Source of the DNA: Elysia chlorotica
Taxonomy: Eukaryota > Mollusca > Gastropoda > Plakobranchidae
Reading direction: 5' to 3'
Length of the DNA stretch: 64,000 nt
Assembly (NCBI GenBank): GCA_003991915.1
Contig: RQTK01000099.1
Coordinates: 666,992-730,991, forward strand
The notes under the pieces are model-generated. The model was given only the letters and a program-made list of their open reading frames with translations. It searched no databases and was not told where the DNA came from. The position numbers and the translations under genes were made by a program. Of this stretch, positions 1 through 11,730 are shown in pieces (positions within the stretch are counted from its first letter, which is position 1; every line of letters begins with the position of its first letter).

Positions 1-60
<60 letters not shown>
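1..60. repeat. (AGT)n microsatellite
   Basis: A perfect AGT trinucleotide run opens the window. It probably continues outside it, so its full length is unknown. The six-frame ORFs nearby are low-complexity and not credible genes. Confidence 0.95.
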
Positions 61-61
<1 letters not shown>

Positions 62-820
62 CCCCATCTTTCTCTTTGTAGCCCTACGTGGTGTCCCCCC
101 CCCCCTCCCCCGTTTCACCGGTTTTTTTTAAACTGTCTCTCTTTATTTCCATGACCGTGCATCTTCTTAGTTTTCAAAACAACGCCATGCGTAAACCTGT
201 CTCATCTTTTTTTATCATTCATAAGTTTAATTTTCTTCAAAATCACATCTCACTGTCCACACTTTTGTTATGTCTACTTATTATTATAATATTGAAACCT
301 TTAGTTGTGGAGAAGCTCTCCCTCGTACTGATTTTAACACCTTATGTTGTCATCTCTGGTACTACAAAGTAATAGGACTGTTAACACAAACTTCCCGTTC
401 CCTAGAAGAAAACGATGGGTTCGAGTTCGAGAAGCAACTAGATTCGAGAACATCTGACCTAGACTAGCCTAGGCCTTTCCGATAATAATGGATTTTCCAG
501 TAAATAAAATTAGATTTAAGGTATATAAACCTTGTTTCGTCGCAAAAACTAAGCATATAATTTTTTTTTCTTTTCAAGCATCCTTAAATAGCATTTTGGT
601 TATTATCAAATTAATTTCGTATTAGCATTACATAATCATAAAAAACAATAGTTGTATGACATGTTTTTCGGCACAAAACAATAAACAACTGAGTAACAAG
701 CCAACTATAAAACTCATTGACGTTTCACTGAGTGTAGAATGACAACGAAATTGAAAGTATTTACCCCACAATTAAAAATAGCAACAGGAAGCTGTCATGA
801 TTAAGTGGTCTCTCAAACGC
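61..820. other. Intergenic DNA upstream of HSP90, no gene seen
   Basis: AT-rich sequence with a C-homopolymer near 97-106. The short ORFs at 88-467 have no recognisable domain and no splice context that supports them. I see no gene or known mobile element here. Confidence 0.5.
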
Positions 821-827
821 CGGGTTC

Positions 828-847
828 TTTCAGGAACAGTCGAGAAT
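828..847 (+). promoter_or_regulatory. Candidate heat-shock element of HSP90
   Basis: Four contiguous 5-bp units read TTTCA-GGAAC-AGTCG-AGAAT. Units 1, 2 and 4 match alternating nTTCn/nGAAn exactly and unit 3 is degenerate. HSF trimers bind at least three such inverted units. The site lies about 2.4 kb upstream of the HSP90 ATG, which is plausible because that gene normally has a large first intron. A two-unit match occurs at 1191-1200. Which site is used, and where transcription starts, cannot be read from sequence alone. Confidence 0.45.
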
Positions 848-1139
848 ATAACGGATAACTGCTTACAAATTTTGTTTTCTTGCAGCTTCCGAAACAAGTT
901 CGTTGTTTTATTGATTAATTATATGACAAGCTTTCATATAAATCCTTTAAAAGTTTTATAAAAATAAAAGATAAAACAAAATATACACCAGGCATCGGGT
1001 TTTTAATCTCATCTTCAGATTTTTTTATCGGCTTATTCACAAAATACGCGGAGTAATACACTTTGGATGAGCCTACTTAGCGTCGTTAACCACGCTGTCA
1101 GAATCAGACTTACCTCAAAATTGTCACAAGAATCGCATG

Positions 1140-1205
1140 CTGAGAGACCTGACTCCCCACGACGAAAATCTTTCATCTAACTCACCCAAGTGAACGTTCT
1201 TCGCG
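1140..1205 (+). other. Possible non-coding first exon of HSP90
   Basis: A strong donor, GCG|GTAAGTTG, lies at 1206. The HSP90 ATG at 3261 directly follows an acceptor (TTGTAG|ATG), so an upstream non-coding exon is required. Exon 1 is non-coding in vertebrate cytosolic HSP90 genes too. Other good donors (GTAAGT at 1342, GTGAGT near 2190) compete, and no clear TATA box fixes the start, so these limits are provisional. Confidence 0.3.
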
Positions 1206-3260
1206 GTAAGTTGTATTTCATTTTACATAAATCTAAAATTTGTAAACGATAAATTGAAAAAGGAAAAGCTTGAGATAATTTTGAGAACCAGCTCTGCTTT
1301 TAAAGGCTAAAGGAAAGTAAAATTTTATCTAGATCTAGATCTGTAAGTCTCGAGGCAAAATTTCAATTCGTTGGTGCATGTGGCACGTCTCTAAATATCT
1401 GATATATTTTCTTAAATTTTAGAATCTATATCTATTTAAGCCTCTTAATACTCTAGATTAAATCTAGATTTATATGTTTCCTCGTTTTGATTAGTTTGCT
1501 TCGGGGCCCCAGATCTAAATTCTTGCTTTATTGGGGAGCAAGGTACTTTGCAAGCTAAAAGACTTTGATAGATCATCTAGATCTAGACTTAGATCTAGAT
1601 CTAGTGCTAGCCAATTTGCTGGCCCCCCTTCTTTTTCCGAGGGGTGGCGACAAAATTACCTTCTTTTTAACCTCTGTATTATGATCACTGATAGCTTTCT
1701 AGAGATATAGATCTAGGCCTAAACGAGAACTAATCTAGACGGTAGACTAGATCTGTTAACAGGAAGTAGCGAGCGATGTTCACATCCATTTTTTTAACTT
1801 ATGGCTATTTTCTCAATGAATCAATTAGAGAAAAAGACAGCTAGGGTCTAGGCCTAAACTTCAAGATCTAGCCTACAGCTATCTTCCTTATCAGATGGGC
1901 TGATGCCCTTGCTGCACTTTTTGTGATATGTGGCGTTGTTTTGCACCATAAGACCCTCACTTGCATGCTGGTAGTTGTAGCAAAAATGCAGGGCTCCCAT
2001 CTAGAACATATTTTCGACCAATACGTTTTCTACAGAAAATTACTTTTGGAACAGCCCTGACGTTTTGTACTTGTACAAATTGGCAACCTAAGCTTAAAGG
2101 AAAGAGTTCAGGAAAATGAATCCATGGTTTAAGTATTATAACACTATGCAATGTTTGTTTCAGTACCTGCCATTGTGTTAAGTTTAGGTGAGTCGACGTT
2201 GATATTGGCCACCAGTCATTTCCAATTAAATCATCTTACTTTTTGTTGACCACCGAATAAGTAGTCTATTGTTGTTCGAATCTGCGTTTGCAAATGCGGG
2301 GCGTAAAACTAGATCTGTTTATGGTCCAAAACACCAGTCTCTCCATCGTTGTACAGCCCTGGGCCTGGGTAGTTTTTTTTTGGGGGGGGGGGGTGTCTTT
2401 TTTTACTGTGCCAGGCTTTAAAATAAGTTTTTGTTTGTCGTTCATTTACCTGAACAAAGCAGGTGTCTTTTTATTCAGTCCCCGGCCTGCTGCCGTTTCC
2501 AACGGTTTTTTTAGATTGCTTTTGATCTTAGTTTATATCGTTGACAATGTCCACTATCAATATAATGTACTCTACGGCTTAAGTGTTTTTTTACAAGCTG
2601 TAAGTTTTATATATCTAGAATCTAGTACTAGTCGTAAATTTATTTTATATTTTTTAGTCTCTTTAAGTGGACTATGAACGATCAGCATTTAAGAATGAGT
2701 TGTGCATTTTCAACAATGGTATGTAGAATCTAGTTCTGAAATGAAACGTGTGATCATACTTATCAAGATACGCTGGTTCAAGAAACAGTAACTATTGTAA
2801 ATATGGATCTTGAGTATCGTTGCTAGCTTCCCGCAATTATAGTGTGCTAATTTAGATTAACTATAGCAGAGCAATTGTCAAGTCCGAGATGTAGAATAGG
2901 TGTGAGAGTAACTCAAATGACACCAAGACTGCAAAAATTTTCCTACAAAAAATCTGTTTGCTTTTGATACAACAAACCAAAGGTAGAGGCAAGCTTACAA
3001 AGTTACGTACCAGACACAAACTAGTTTAATTTATGCCTCCAAAGATCTGTAAACTTGTCACTAAAATATACTCCTCCAATGTCATATACATTTAGTAAGG
3101 GCCGTCCATATCTGGGTCGTACGTACTGTAGTTCTACAAAGGAAGAGATCAAGGTATAGTTGTACAGTTGTGTAATCTAGGTCTATGAAGAGGACTCTAA
3201 TTACACTTGCAGCTTTTCAGTATCAAACTTTACCAAGATTTTTCCTCTCTTTCCTTGTAG
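1206..3260. other. Likely HSP90 intron 1, rich in TAGATCT palindromes
   Basis: No coding exon is recognisable here. The stretch is dotted with TAGATCTAGATC-type palindromic runs (about 1325-1345, 1575-1605 and 1685-1760), which recur across the window and look like a genome-wide simple-repeat habit. A G-homopolymer lies near 2380-2392. The acceptor at 3260 closes the intron. Confidence 0.45.
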
Positions 3261-6200
3261 ATGCCTGAGATAAAACCAGAGACTGAGATGGAGCCTGAGA
3301 AGGAGACATTTGCTTTTCAGGCTGAAATTGCCCAGCTTATGAGCTTGATTATCAACACTTTTTACAGCAATAAAGAAATCTTCCTGAGAGAACTTATTTC
3401 AAACTCCTCTGATGCCCTTGACAAAATTCGTTATGAGTCCCTCACAGATCCCAGCAGACTTGACAGTGGAAAAGACCTTCACATCAGAATCATCCCTGAC
3501 AAAGAGAACAAAACATTAACCATTGAAGATAGTGGAATTGGTATGACAAAGGCAGATTTGGTCAACAACCTGGGTACAATTGCCAAGTCTGGCACCAAAG
3601 CTTTCATGGAGGCATTGCAGGCTGGAGCTGACATCTCAATGATTGGACAGTTTGGTGTTGGTTTCTACTCTGCCTACCTTGTGGCTGATAGAGTTGTTGT
3701 CGACTCAAAGAATAATGATGATGAGCAATACACATGGGAATCTTGTGCTGGTGGATCATTTACTGTAGCTACCTCAACTTCTGCTCCTTTGTCAAGAGGT
3801 ACAAGGATCACTCTATTTCTGAAAGAAGACTTGCTTGAGTATCTTGAAGAGAAGAAAATTAAAGAAGTTATCAAAAAACACAGTCAGTTTATTGGCTATC
3901 CCATCAGACTGATGGTTGAGAAAGAAAGGGACAAGGAAGTATCAGATGATGAAGAGGAAGAAGAGAAAAAGGATGTGAAAGAAGATGATGAGGAAAACAA
4001 GCCTAAAGTAGAGGATTTGGATGAAAATGATGATGAAGATGCAGAGAGCAAAGATAAGAAGAAGAAAAAGACCATCAAAGAAAAGTACAACGAAGAGGAA
4101 GAGTTGAATAAGACAAAGCCATTGTGGACCAGAAACCCTGATGACATCACTCAGGAAGAATATGCTGAATTTTACAAATCTCTTACAAATGATTGGGAGG
4201 ACCACTTGGCTGTTAAGCATTTCTCAGTGGAAGGACAATTGGAATTCCGGGCTCTCCTTTTTATACCCAAGCGCGCCCCCTTTGACATGTTTGAAAACAA
4301 GAAAAAGAAAAACAATATCAAATTGTATGTCAGAAGAGTGTTTATCATGGACAACTGTGAAGATCTCATTCCTGAGTACCTGAACTTTGTAAAAGGTGTT
4401 GTAGATTCAGAGGATCTGCCCTTGAACATCTCCAGAGAAACCCTGCAGCAGAGCAAGATTCTAAAGGTCATCCGTAAAAACCTTGTCAAAAAGTGTGTTG
4501 AACTCATTGAAGAGTTGGCAGAGGACAAGGAGAATTACAAAAAGCTGTATGAGCAGTTTTCAAAGAACCTTAAGGTAAAAATTTATGACACATCTTTTTT
4601 TTTTTTTTTTTCCAGTAGTCAATCTAATTCTCAAGGGTTTTTTTTTTTTTTGTTAACATTAAAGTTTAAATTTATTGAATAACTACTGGGAGTTAGGGTT
4701 GTAGTGTTAGCCTCTGTATCGGTACTAAACTTGATTAAAATCACATCCAGTATGTTTAAATAATACTACTGATCAGAGCATTTTAGCTCTCCAATTTAGT
4801 AGCATTGCAGTTGCTGTGAGTTTTAGATGGATAAACTCTCAATCTGGTGTTTTGAACAAATATATATACTCTTTCCAGCTTGGCATCCATGAAGACAGCA
4901 CTAACAGAAAGAAGCTTGCAGACTTTCTCAGATACTACACATCCCAGTCTGGTGATGAACTGACTTCCCTCAAGGACTACGTTTCCAGGATGAAAGAAAA
5001 TCAGAAAGATATCTACTACATCACAGGTAATTTCTTAACATAATATGATCCTACATTCATTGTCACTGATATGATTTAGGTATTATTCATTTTCTCTAGT
5101 TTTGAGATGTTTTGAAACTTATTTCCTTACATTTCTGCCTCATATTAGGTTTCAATGGAGGCAAAAAAACCTATAAACCTATATTATTTTTTTTTCTTCC
5201 TGCTGCTACTAACATTGGTAACAGGCAGTTCTTTTCTTTAAATTAGAAATGCGCTGGGCTTGTCCTATTGCAAGAAATAAAATCACTGAATACTTTTTTT
5301 TTTTAATGTGCTGGTCACCTGGTCTTAAATAGAATTACACTTAATATTGCTGTTTTCTTTGCTATTTTCAGGTGAAACTAAGGAAGCTGTTCAAAACTCT
5401 GCCTTTGTGGAGCGTGTAAAGAAGAGGGGCTATGAGGTGATTTACATGATTGACCCAATTGATGAATACTCAGTGCAGCAGTTGAAAGAATATGAGGGCA
5501 AAAACTTAGTCTGCGTCACGAAAGAAGGGTTGGAGCTGCCTGAAGATGAAGAGGAGAAAAAGAAACTGGAAGAAGCAAAAGCCAATTTTGAGGGACTGTG
5601 CAAGGTCATGAAAGAGATTCTGGACAAAAAGGTGGAAAAGGTTGGTTGCTGAACTTTTTTACTATCATAATTCTTACTTTTATTTCATAAAAATTCTTGC
5701 TTTTAAATGCATTTTATTGGTTGTTCCTGATTTCAAAATTTTATCTAGTTGTGGGTTTACAGTGCACTTGATAGTGGTGAAAAGTGATTGGGTTTTTTAG
5801 TATCCATTCTTTTAAAAACATTTTCTTGTTGCCAATGAGTGTCTAATGTAGTGAAAAGTTTTTTTTTTTTTTTTTACTGTCTTGTAATTTTCGATCCCAG
5901 GGGTCGGTTATCCTGTTGTACTATCCTTGTAGTAGAATGTTTTCAAAACTTAATGCATTCTCTAAATGATTGTCGGACTGGCAGGAAAAGTATATTTAAT
6001 ACCATATTGATCATGTCTTTTTGAGGTAAAATTACTGAATATTTTTACTTGAAACAATGATCAGAAGTTCAATTCATGGAATTGGTGGAAATAAAATCAT
6101 GCTCAAGGTCTGAAGACTGAAATGTACCTTTATCCTATCTACTAAGCATGCTGTTCTTCCCCCCCCTCCACCCTTAGATGGGCAATACTATGTGAAGACC

Positions 6201-7488
6201 ACAGGGGAAAAACCGGACATGTCACAAATTTGAATATTTTAAGTTTTGCCCCTTAGATTATAAAGGGCGCATAATTTTATCATAACAGTAAAGAGTGGTA
6301 TGGAAAAACCGGACATGTCACCCAAAATCAGCAGTATAAACAAATATATCCTTTAATACATAACAGCTTTTCAAAGTTTAAAATTCAAATAACTAAAAAA
6401 TTGCCAGATGTGACATGTCCGGTTTTTCCCCTGTGGTCTTCATTTGTCTATTCATGCAACTATGGGGTATTGACATAAATGTTTCACAAATTGTTCAAAT
6501 TTATGGTGTAGGGTGCCAATCAATTTATAACCGACTTTTTTTTTTTTTTCAGGTTGTAGTCTCCAACAGATTGGTCACCTCGCCTTGCTGCATTGTCACA
6601 TCGCAATATGGATGGTCAGCGAACATGGAGAGGATAATGAAAGCTCAAGCTCTGAGGGATACCAGCACAATGGGCTACATGGCTGCCAAAAAGCATTTAG
6701 AAATTAACTATGAGCACCCAATTGTTGTATCCCTGAAGGAAAAGGCAGATGCAGATAAAAATGACAAGGCTGTCAAAGACCTCTGTCTGCTTCTCTTTGA
6801 AACATCTCTGCTTGCCTCTGGTTTCAGCCTTGAAGATCCCACCTCCCATGCCAACAGAATTCATAGGATGATCAAACTTGGTTTAGGTAATTATATTTTG
6901 CTTCTGGTTAGGTTTCATTCTCAGATATGTACTACAGATTAAAACTTTAAAATAAACTGGGGGGATAAACCATTGATGCAGAGCACCTGCCTTTGCTTTT
7001 ACTCCCATGTGACAACCCGCTGTGGACCAATATTTTAGGGAGCTGCTATTATTGCTGAATTTAGCTTTTTCACCTAGAACGATTTACTTCTTTTCACTCT
7101 TTACCGAAAATAAATTGGTCTATAAACTTAAATGTTTTGCCTCAAATCACTAGGCTCGTTGAAAATGTGACCTTTCTACAAAGACTTTGGTTTTGTTTAA
7201 ATTAAAACTAAGGTTTTAAATGAACTATGAAAGCTGCATAAATGATCAGTGCACCTTTCCTGGTGTCAATCTCTTGACCTGTTCTGTTCTCTCCTTTCTG
7301 GCTTTCTGGGCCTTGCTATCATGTCTTATTCTGTTTGAGTGGAGTAAAATTTTTTTTTTAACTTCTTTCCAGGAATTGATGATGATGATGGTGCTTCTGG
7401 AGATGCTGGTGCTGATGCTACAACAGAAGACATGCCACCTTTGGAAGGAGATGAAGATGATGCATCCCGGATGGAGGAAGTCGATTAG
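3261..7488 (+). CDS. HSP90: Cytosolic heat shock protein 90
   Basis: ATP-dependent dimeric chaperone of the cytosol that matures kinases, steroid receptors and other clients. Coding exons are 3261-4574, 4879-5026, 5372-5640, 6553-6886 and 7373-7488. They join in frame to 726 residues, the usual length for this family. All introns are GT-AG, although the exon 4 donor (AAG|GTTGGT) is weak. The N-terminal ATPase shows NKEIFLREL at about 37-45 with catalytic Glu44 and Asn48, the nucleotide-contacting Asp90 in [17 protein letters not shown], and the [11 protein letters not shown] lid region. A long acidic and lysine-rich linker spans about 222-275. The middle and C-terminal domains follow, and MEEVD ends the protein for binding TPR co-chaperones. 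There is no signal peptide or KDEL, so it is not GRP94. The ATG directly follows a splice acceptor. No frameshift or stop interrupts it, so the gene looks functional. Confidence 0.97.
6193..6442. mobile_element. MITE in HSP90 intron 4
   Basis: A 33-bp perfect inverted repeat, TGAAGACCACAGGGGAAAAA and onward at 6193-6225 and its complement at 6410-6442, brackets 250 bp with no coding capacity. A third, direct copy of the inner GGAAAAACCGGACATGTCAC motif lies at 6302-6321. This is the layout of a non-autonomous DNA transposon with repeated transposase-binding sites. No target-site duplication is clear. It lies wholly within the intron, just upstream of the exon 5 acceptor. Confidence 0.8.
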
Positions 7489-7782
7489 TTTGAAACTAAA
7501 TTGTTTTCACTTCACTCGCTTCAAACTTAAAATATTTAATCTTGGTGTACATCAGTTTGTTCCTGCAGATAATGTCGTTTTGACAAATTAAGATAGCTCT
7601 AGTTAGTCTAAATTTTAGGGATAACTGGCAAGTCCCTGTTGCATTTTTTTTTTTCCTTTTTGTTTTACTCTGTCATGTGTTCACTATTACATGATGCAGT
7701 CTTAATTCTGTGTTGGATCCAAGACATCAAATATTTTAAGCTTGTTCCATTTTTTCCATGCTCATTTTGATATTTCAAGGAA

Positions 7783-7788
7783 AATAAA
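7783..7788 (+). terminator. HSP90 polyadenylation signal
   Basis: AATAAA lies 295 bp past the HSP90 stop in a T-rich 3' UTR and is followed by a TG/T-rich stretch. This is the only canonical hexamer close downstream. Confidence 0.7.
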
Positions 7789-7799
7789 TGTTATGATTT

Positions 7800-8480
7800 T
7801 CATAACTTGGTTTTGTCTTATCCATTTTTGTTCAAAACAAATTGTTGCTTTGGTTCAAATAACTGGTAGTAGTTTGTCTAGTCATAGTATATAGCAAGAA
7901 TATGCTGACATGGCAGACATAATAAAAAAATTATTTGGTTGATTTAGACGGTAAAAATAACTCCCTTAGAAATCTCAGTACTATATGTACTAAGTAGGCT
8001 TATACTCTAAAATACATGCATGTGCAGCTGAGAATGTGATCAAACTCAAAGCAACTGCTTTGGTCATTAAAAAAATTAGAAAAATGATCAGTACATGGTA
8101 TTGTCATAATTATTGTCTGTCAAAAGAAAAAATATTTTTGAAAGTGAAGCAAATCTTTTTGAGGAACATTACACAATAAATGACAATTGTACAAATTTAA
8201 TCGTTTTTTCCCTCAAAATATGATCTACAAAAAAGGGACCTCCCTCACTACAGCTCGTTCACTGTAGCAGGCTCTAGAGCTAGATAAGGATAAGAGCAAT
8301 CACATTGGCTCTATGGCCAAGGTTTAGAATGAATTGATGACAAGCAATTGTGTATAAATAAATTATGACTCGATGGAATCCAACATCAAGACTCCAAATT
8401 TCATTTCTAGATCATAAGCACCTACCAGTAAAATAGAGAACGTGTCTCATTTTGATCATGGCCTTTCACCACACAAAGAC
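7800..8480. other. Intergenic DNA after HSP90, nothing recognised
   Basis: AT-rich non-coding DNA with no ORF of note and no repeat I can match elsewhere in the window. Confidence 0.5.
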
Positions 8481-8492
8481 AAGTACTGAAGT

Positions 8493-8610
8493 AGCGCGTT
8501 GGTCCTGGGGTAGAAGACTAGAACATCGGCTTCATACACTAAGGTACGGATTCGAATCTGGCGATTGCCCTCCCTGCTGGTAACATATTCAACAGGTGTG
8601 TGGGCGCCTG
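8493..8610 (+). mobile_element. Diverged SINE copy, tRNA-like head
   Basis: Contains GGTCCTGGGGTAGAA and a B-box-like GGATTCGAATCTGG followed by GCGATTGCCCTCCCT. This is the head of the SINE family seen more completely at 10825-11111 and 29050-29296. The copy is diverged, carries a small insertion after GTAGAA, and loses similarity after about 8610. Confidence 0.65.
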
Positions 8611-8653
8611 AAAGTTGACCGGAAATGAAGAAGGCCCGTATTTTGAGCTGGAC

Positions 8654-8768
8654 ATAGATCAGTAATCGTAGCGAAAATCTGAAAACAGATTCGTAATCAG
8701 CGATCCAAAATTAACAAATTTGTCGCGTACAGATGCTGAAAAAAATGCATAATAAACAATTTCATAAA
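8654..8768 (+). repeat. Dispersed repeat Z, copy 1
   Basis: About 115 bp starting TAGATCAGTAATCGTAGCG and ending ATGCATAATAAACAATTTC. It recurs at 10571-10690, with a weaker partial match at 35535-35615. No coding capacity or terminal structure is visible. Confidence 0.75.
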
Positions 8769-9223
8769 AGTTTTTATTCGATTCAGACACCCACACATTA
8801 AAGAATGCGCGCTATTTCACCCCTCCATGTCGTATCTGTGTTGTGTTTGAAGTCAATACACTTTGGATTGTGGTGCCACGTATTTTATTTAATATAATTA
8901 TTATTACAAACAAATCTAAAGCATTCTAAAAGTTAGTAAAACCCAAGATGGACACAGACCATTTCAAATGACGAAATGGATCCTGGGTACAGCAACAGAA
9001 ACCTGCTCTATGCAGAATGGAAAAAAATTGCAAGAGAAATCACAGTAGCGTCGTCTATTTTTTCATCTTGAGTGCTGCCATTTTAGTATCATCCATTGAA
9101 GTATTTCTTCATTCACATCCATCTCCTATAAGTATAGCTGAAACAATGCTTCTACTTAGTTCTAGGCAAAAACACACACTGGGAATTTTTCTCGTCACGT
9201 GATTTTGTCGCTCTGACGTTTGG

Positions 9224-9307
9224 AGGGAAGGTGCGACCATCACTCTGTTTCTACCAACTCGCCCTTTTTTCCGCGCAGTTTTATGTCGCCGGTTTGTAGG
9301 GAAGGTG
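9224..9307 (+). repeat. Dispersed repeat Y, partial copy 1
   Basis: Starts AGGGAAGGTGCGACCATCAC and ends near GGTTTGTAGGGAAGGTGCG. It matches the right half of the longer copies at 10191-10352 and 11268-11424. The LINE fragment at 9308-10189 abuts its right end. Confidence 0.75.
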
Positions 9308-10189
9308 CGCAAACTGTCAAGAAGGAAACGACATTTTGCTGTTTTTGTAGATAGCCTATCTGCTTTGCAGGCTCTGGAGAATAGACATTTCAAGAACAAG
9401 AATGTAAGAAGAATTTTTAACATTATTCGAACCCTTCCACAAAGAGTATCGATAACTTTCATATGGACCCCTGCCCATGTGGGCATTAAGGGGAATGAAA
9501 CTGTTGACCAACATGCCAAGGATGCCCTTTCTAAACGTGAAACTAAGGAGCACCGTCTAGACTGGGCAGACATAAAACCCACTATCAATAACTATATCAA
9601 TAACCTACGGCAAAAACATTGGAACACACAGGTAGATAACAAATTGCACCGTTTTCTGCCGAACCTAAAGGAAAACCTTCCTAACAGAACAAATCCAAAT
9701 AGGAAACACGAAACAGTTATGAGCAGATTACGCATCGGCCATACTTGGCTCACACATGTCTATTTATTAAAAAATGAGGATGCTCCTTTTTGCTATGCTT
9801 GTGACAGCCCTTACACTGTCAGGCATATTTTAATTGAATGCACAGATTTTGCTGATATCAGGAAAAAACACTATGTCGCAAACGACATAGGACAACTTTT
9901 CAGAGAAATAGATCCCAAGAAGATACTTTGTTATCTCAAGGAAATTTACTCTCAAGGACTTTTGAAGGTCAAGGACAGGTGGCAGAAATGTGTAACTATG
10001 CAGGATGACTATGTAGAGAAATAAATGTAAGTGTGCCAAATTTTAAGTCGCTGGGTTTATTCCTTCATTGTCATGCTAAGAACATAGTGAACACCCCTCG
10101 TAGAAGGAAAAACGCCATGCTAGATTAGAGACCCTGAGATCGCCTATTACGGCGGACTGGGTATACCAAATAATCAATCAATCAATCAA
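9308..10189 (+). mobile_element. 5'-truncated LINE with RNase H domain
   Basis: One open frame (9305-10024, stop TAA) encodes the C-terminal part of a non-LTR retrotransposon polyprotein. It holds a ribonuclease H domain with FVDSLSAL, IWTPAHVGIKGNE and a following Asp, then a CysCys-His-Cys motif (CYACDSPYTVRHILIEC). The endonuclease and reverse transcriptase are missing, as expected from 5' truncation. The 3' end has a short UTR and an (AATC)n tail at 10171-10189. The same 3' end recurs at 54989-55072. RNase H places it with Jockey/I-type rather than RTE-type LINEs. The ATG at 9305 lies in the abutting repeat and is not a real start. Confidence 0.85.
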
Positions 10190-10190
10190 C

Positions 10191-10352
10191 AGCCGTTGTT
10201 TTGGGAAACACACTGCGCATAAATTTCTTTATAATGATGTGAGTACCTAGCTGTAGGCCGAGGCTGAGAGAAGGTGCGACCATCACTCTGTTTCTACCAA
10301 CTCGCCCTTTTTTCCGCGCAGTTTTATGTCGCCGGTTTGTAGGGAACGTGCG
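10191..10352 (+). repeat. Dispersed repeat Y, copy 2
   Basis: About 160 bp from AGCCGTTGTTTTGGGAAACA through GGTTTGTAGGGAACGTGCG. It is close to the copy at 11268-11424. Function and class are unknown; no ORF. Confidence 0.8.
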
Positions 10353-10374
10353 AATACCACTGTTTCTACCTTGA

Positions 10375-10505
10375 GACAAGGATTCATGGTAATTCGTATC
10401 CTCGTGTGTTGTAGCACTTAACTTTGTCAGACGTCAGTCCTGAGGCTCGTCCGCGATATAGCCTGTATGGTGCTGATGTTGGAACTAATGGAAGTTAACT
10501 CAACT
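10375..10505 (+). mobile_element. Diverged 3' half of the SINE family
   Basis: GAGACAAGGATTCATGGTA, GTCAGACGTCAGTCCTGAGG, ATATAGCCTGTATGGTGCTG and a final AACTCAACTGG match the body and tail of the 29050-29296 SINE with many substitutions. The tRNA-like head is missing. Confidence 0.65.
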
Positions 10506-10570
10506 GGTTAACGTGGAAACACAGTGGATGTCGCACCATCTCGCCCAAGCTTCCATTTTTTGCAGCTGGA

Positions 10571-10690
10571 TATAGATCAGTAACCAGTGATCGTAGCGCA
10601 AATCTAAAGACAGATTCGTAATCAACGATCCAAAATTAACAGTCTACGCGTAGAGATGCTGAAAAAATGCATAATAAACAATTTCATAAT
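10571..10690 (+). repeat. Dispersed repeat Z, copy 2
   Basis: Matches 8654-8768 over most of its length (TAGATCAGTAACCAGTGATCG to AAACAATTTCATAATAA), with an extra CAGTGATC block near the start. Confidence 0.75.
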
Positions 10691-10824
10691 AAATGGTTTT
10701 TGTGGTTTATTTGTTGCTTTTGTTTGTTTGAGTTACTACTGTTTCTTTTGTTCTCTAAAACTACATTAAAAATGATTTCAATAAATAGAGGTCCTAGATC
10801 AGCAGCTGCATAACTCCACGGGAG

Positions 10825-11111
10825 GCTCGCTCAGCGTTGGGCGTGTCGTGGTCCTGCGGTAGAACATCGGCTTCCGACTCAAAAGGTCCGGATTCGACCT
10901 CTGGCGATTGCGCTCCCTACTGGTTGAGTCGCTGTCACTGTCAGCATAATGTAACCGCCTGAGACAGGAGTCATGGCATCCCCGACCTGTCTCGTGTGTG
11001 GCAGCGTATACAATTGTCAGACGTTACTCTTAGGGGCCCGTCCACAATATAGGCTATATATTGTTGATGTTGGGCGTTAAACCAACTCAACAACAACAAC
11101 AACAACAACAA
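10825..11111 (+). mobile_element. tRNA-derived SINE, near full length
   Basis: The head reads GTGGTCCTGCGGTAGAACATC, with a B-box-like GGATTCGACCTCTGG. The conserved body has GAGACAGGAGTCATGGCATC, GTGTGTGGCAGC and GTCAGACGTTACTC. The tail reads GTTGGGCGTTAAACCAACTC followed by (AAC)n. The order matches the copy at 29050-29296. RNA polymerase III boxes in the head and a simple-repeat tail define a SINE rather than a tRNA gene, since no cloverleaf forms. Sequence at 11111-11130 resembles the start of another copy. Confidence 0.85.
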
Positions 11112-11267
11112 CTCGCTCACCGTTGGGTTCAGGTTCGGATTTCCAGTTGGTACTGTGCGTTTTGCGTCTGACCCCCCGAACATGACAACATGACCGCAAC
11201 CATGTCGACGGAGATAGAAACACACAGACAGGTCCTACTCCTAGGTTCGAATCTTTGCCTCTGCTCT

Positions 11268-11424
11268 GCCGCTGTTTTGGGAAACACACTGCACATTATT
11301 TCTTTAAGTAATCATGTGAGTACCTAGCTGTAGGCCGAGGCAGAGGGAAGGCGCGACCATCACTCTGTTTCTACCAACTCGCCCTTTTTTCCGCGCAGTT
11401 TTATGTCGCAGGTTTGTAGGGAAC
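11268..11424 (+). repeat. Dispersed repeat Y, copy 3
   Basis: Starts GCCGCTGTTTTGGGAAACAC, continues through CTAGCTGTAGGCCGAGGC, and ends GCAGGTTTGTAGGGAACACC. It is highly similar to copy 2 at 10191-10352. Confidence 0.8.
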
Positions 11425-11730
11425 ACCACTGTGTTTCCACATTAACACAGTACAATGGATACCACTAATTACCAGGACTTACAATTTATATTCATAAACA
11501 CTCCGGCAAATGAAAGAGCAGAAAGTTAGCGAAACAAGGAACAACATAGAAACATAACCCAAAAAACCCTCATTCAACATCCATTACGGCCCCTTTACAT
11601 TAACAGTTAATTCATCAACAAAGTCTCAGTTGAACTGCCAAGCCTTCTACGTGTATTTGGGTCATCGTTTGACTGACTGTCGATGAAAGAGGATCCGTTC
11701 ACACTGTCAGTCCATGGACCTCTGTTGCTG

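Noticed and set aside
2288..2677. A 129-residue hydrophobic ORF as a membrane protein
   Set aside because: It runs through G- and T-homopolymers in probable HSP90 intron 1, with no splice context or recognised motif.
6415..6942. A 175-residue ORF as a separate gene
   Set aside because: Only 6553-6886 is an HSP90 exon. The N-terminal part is MITE and intron sequence and the C-terminal part is intron.
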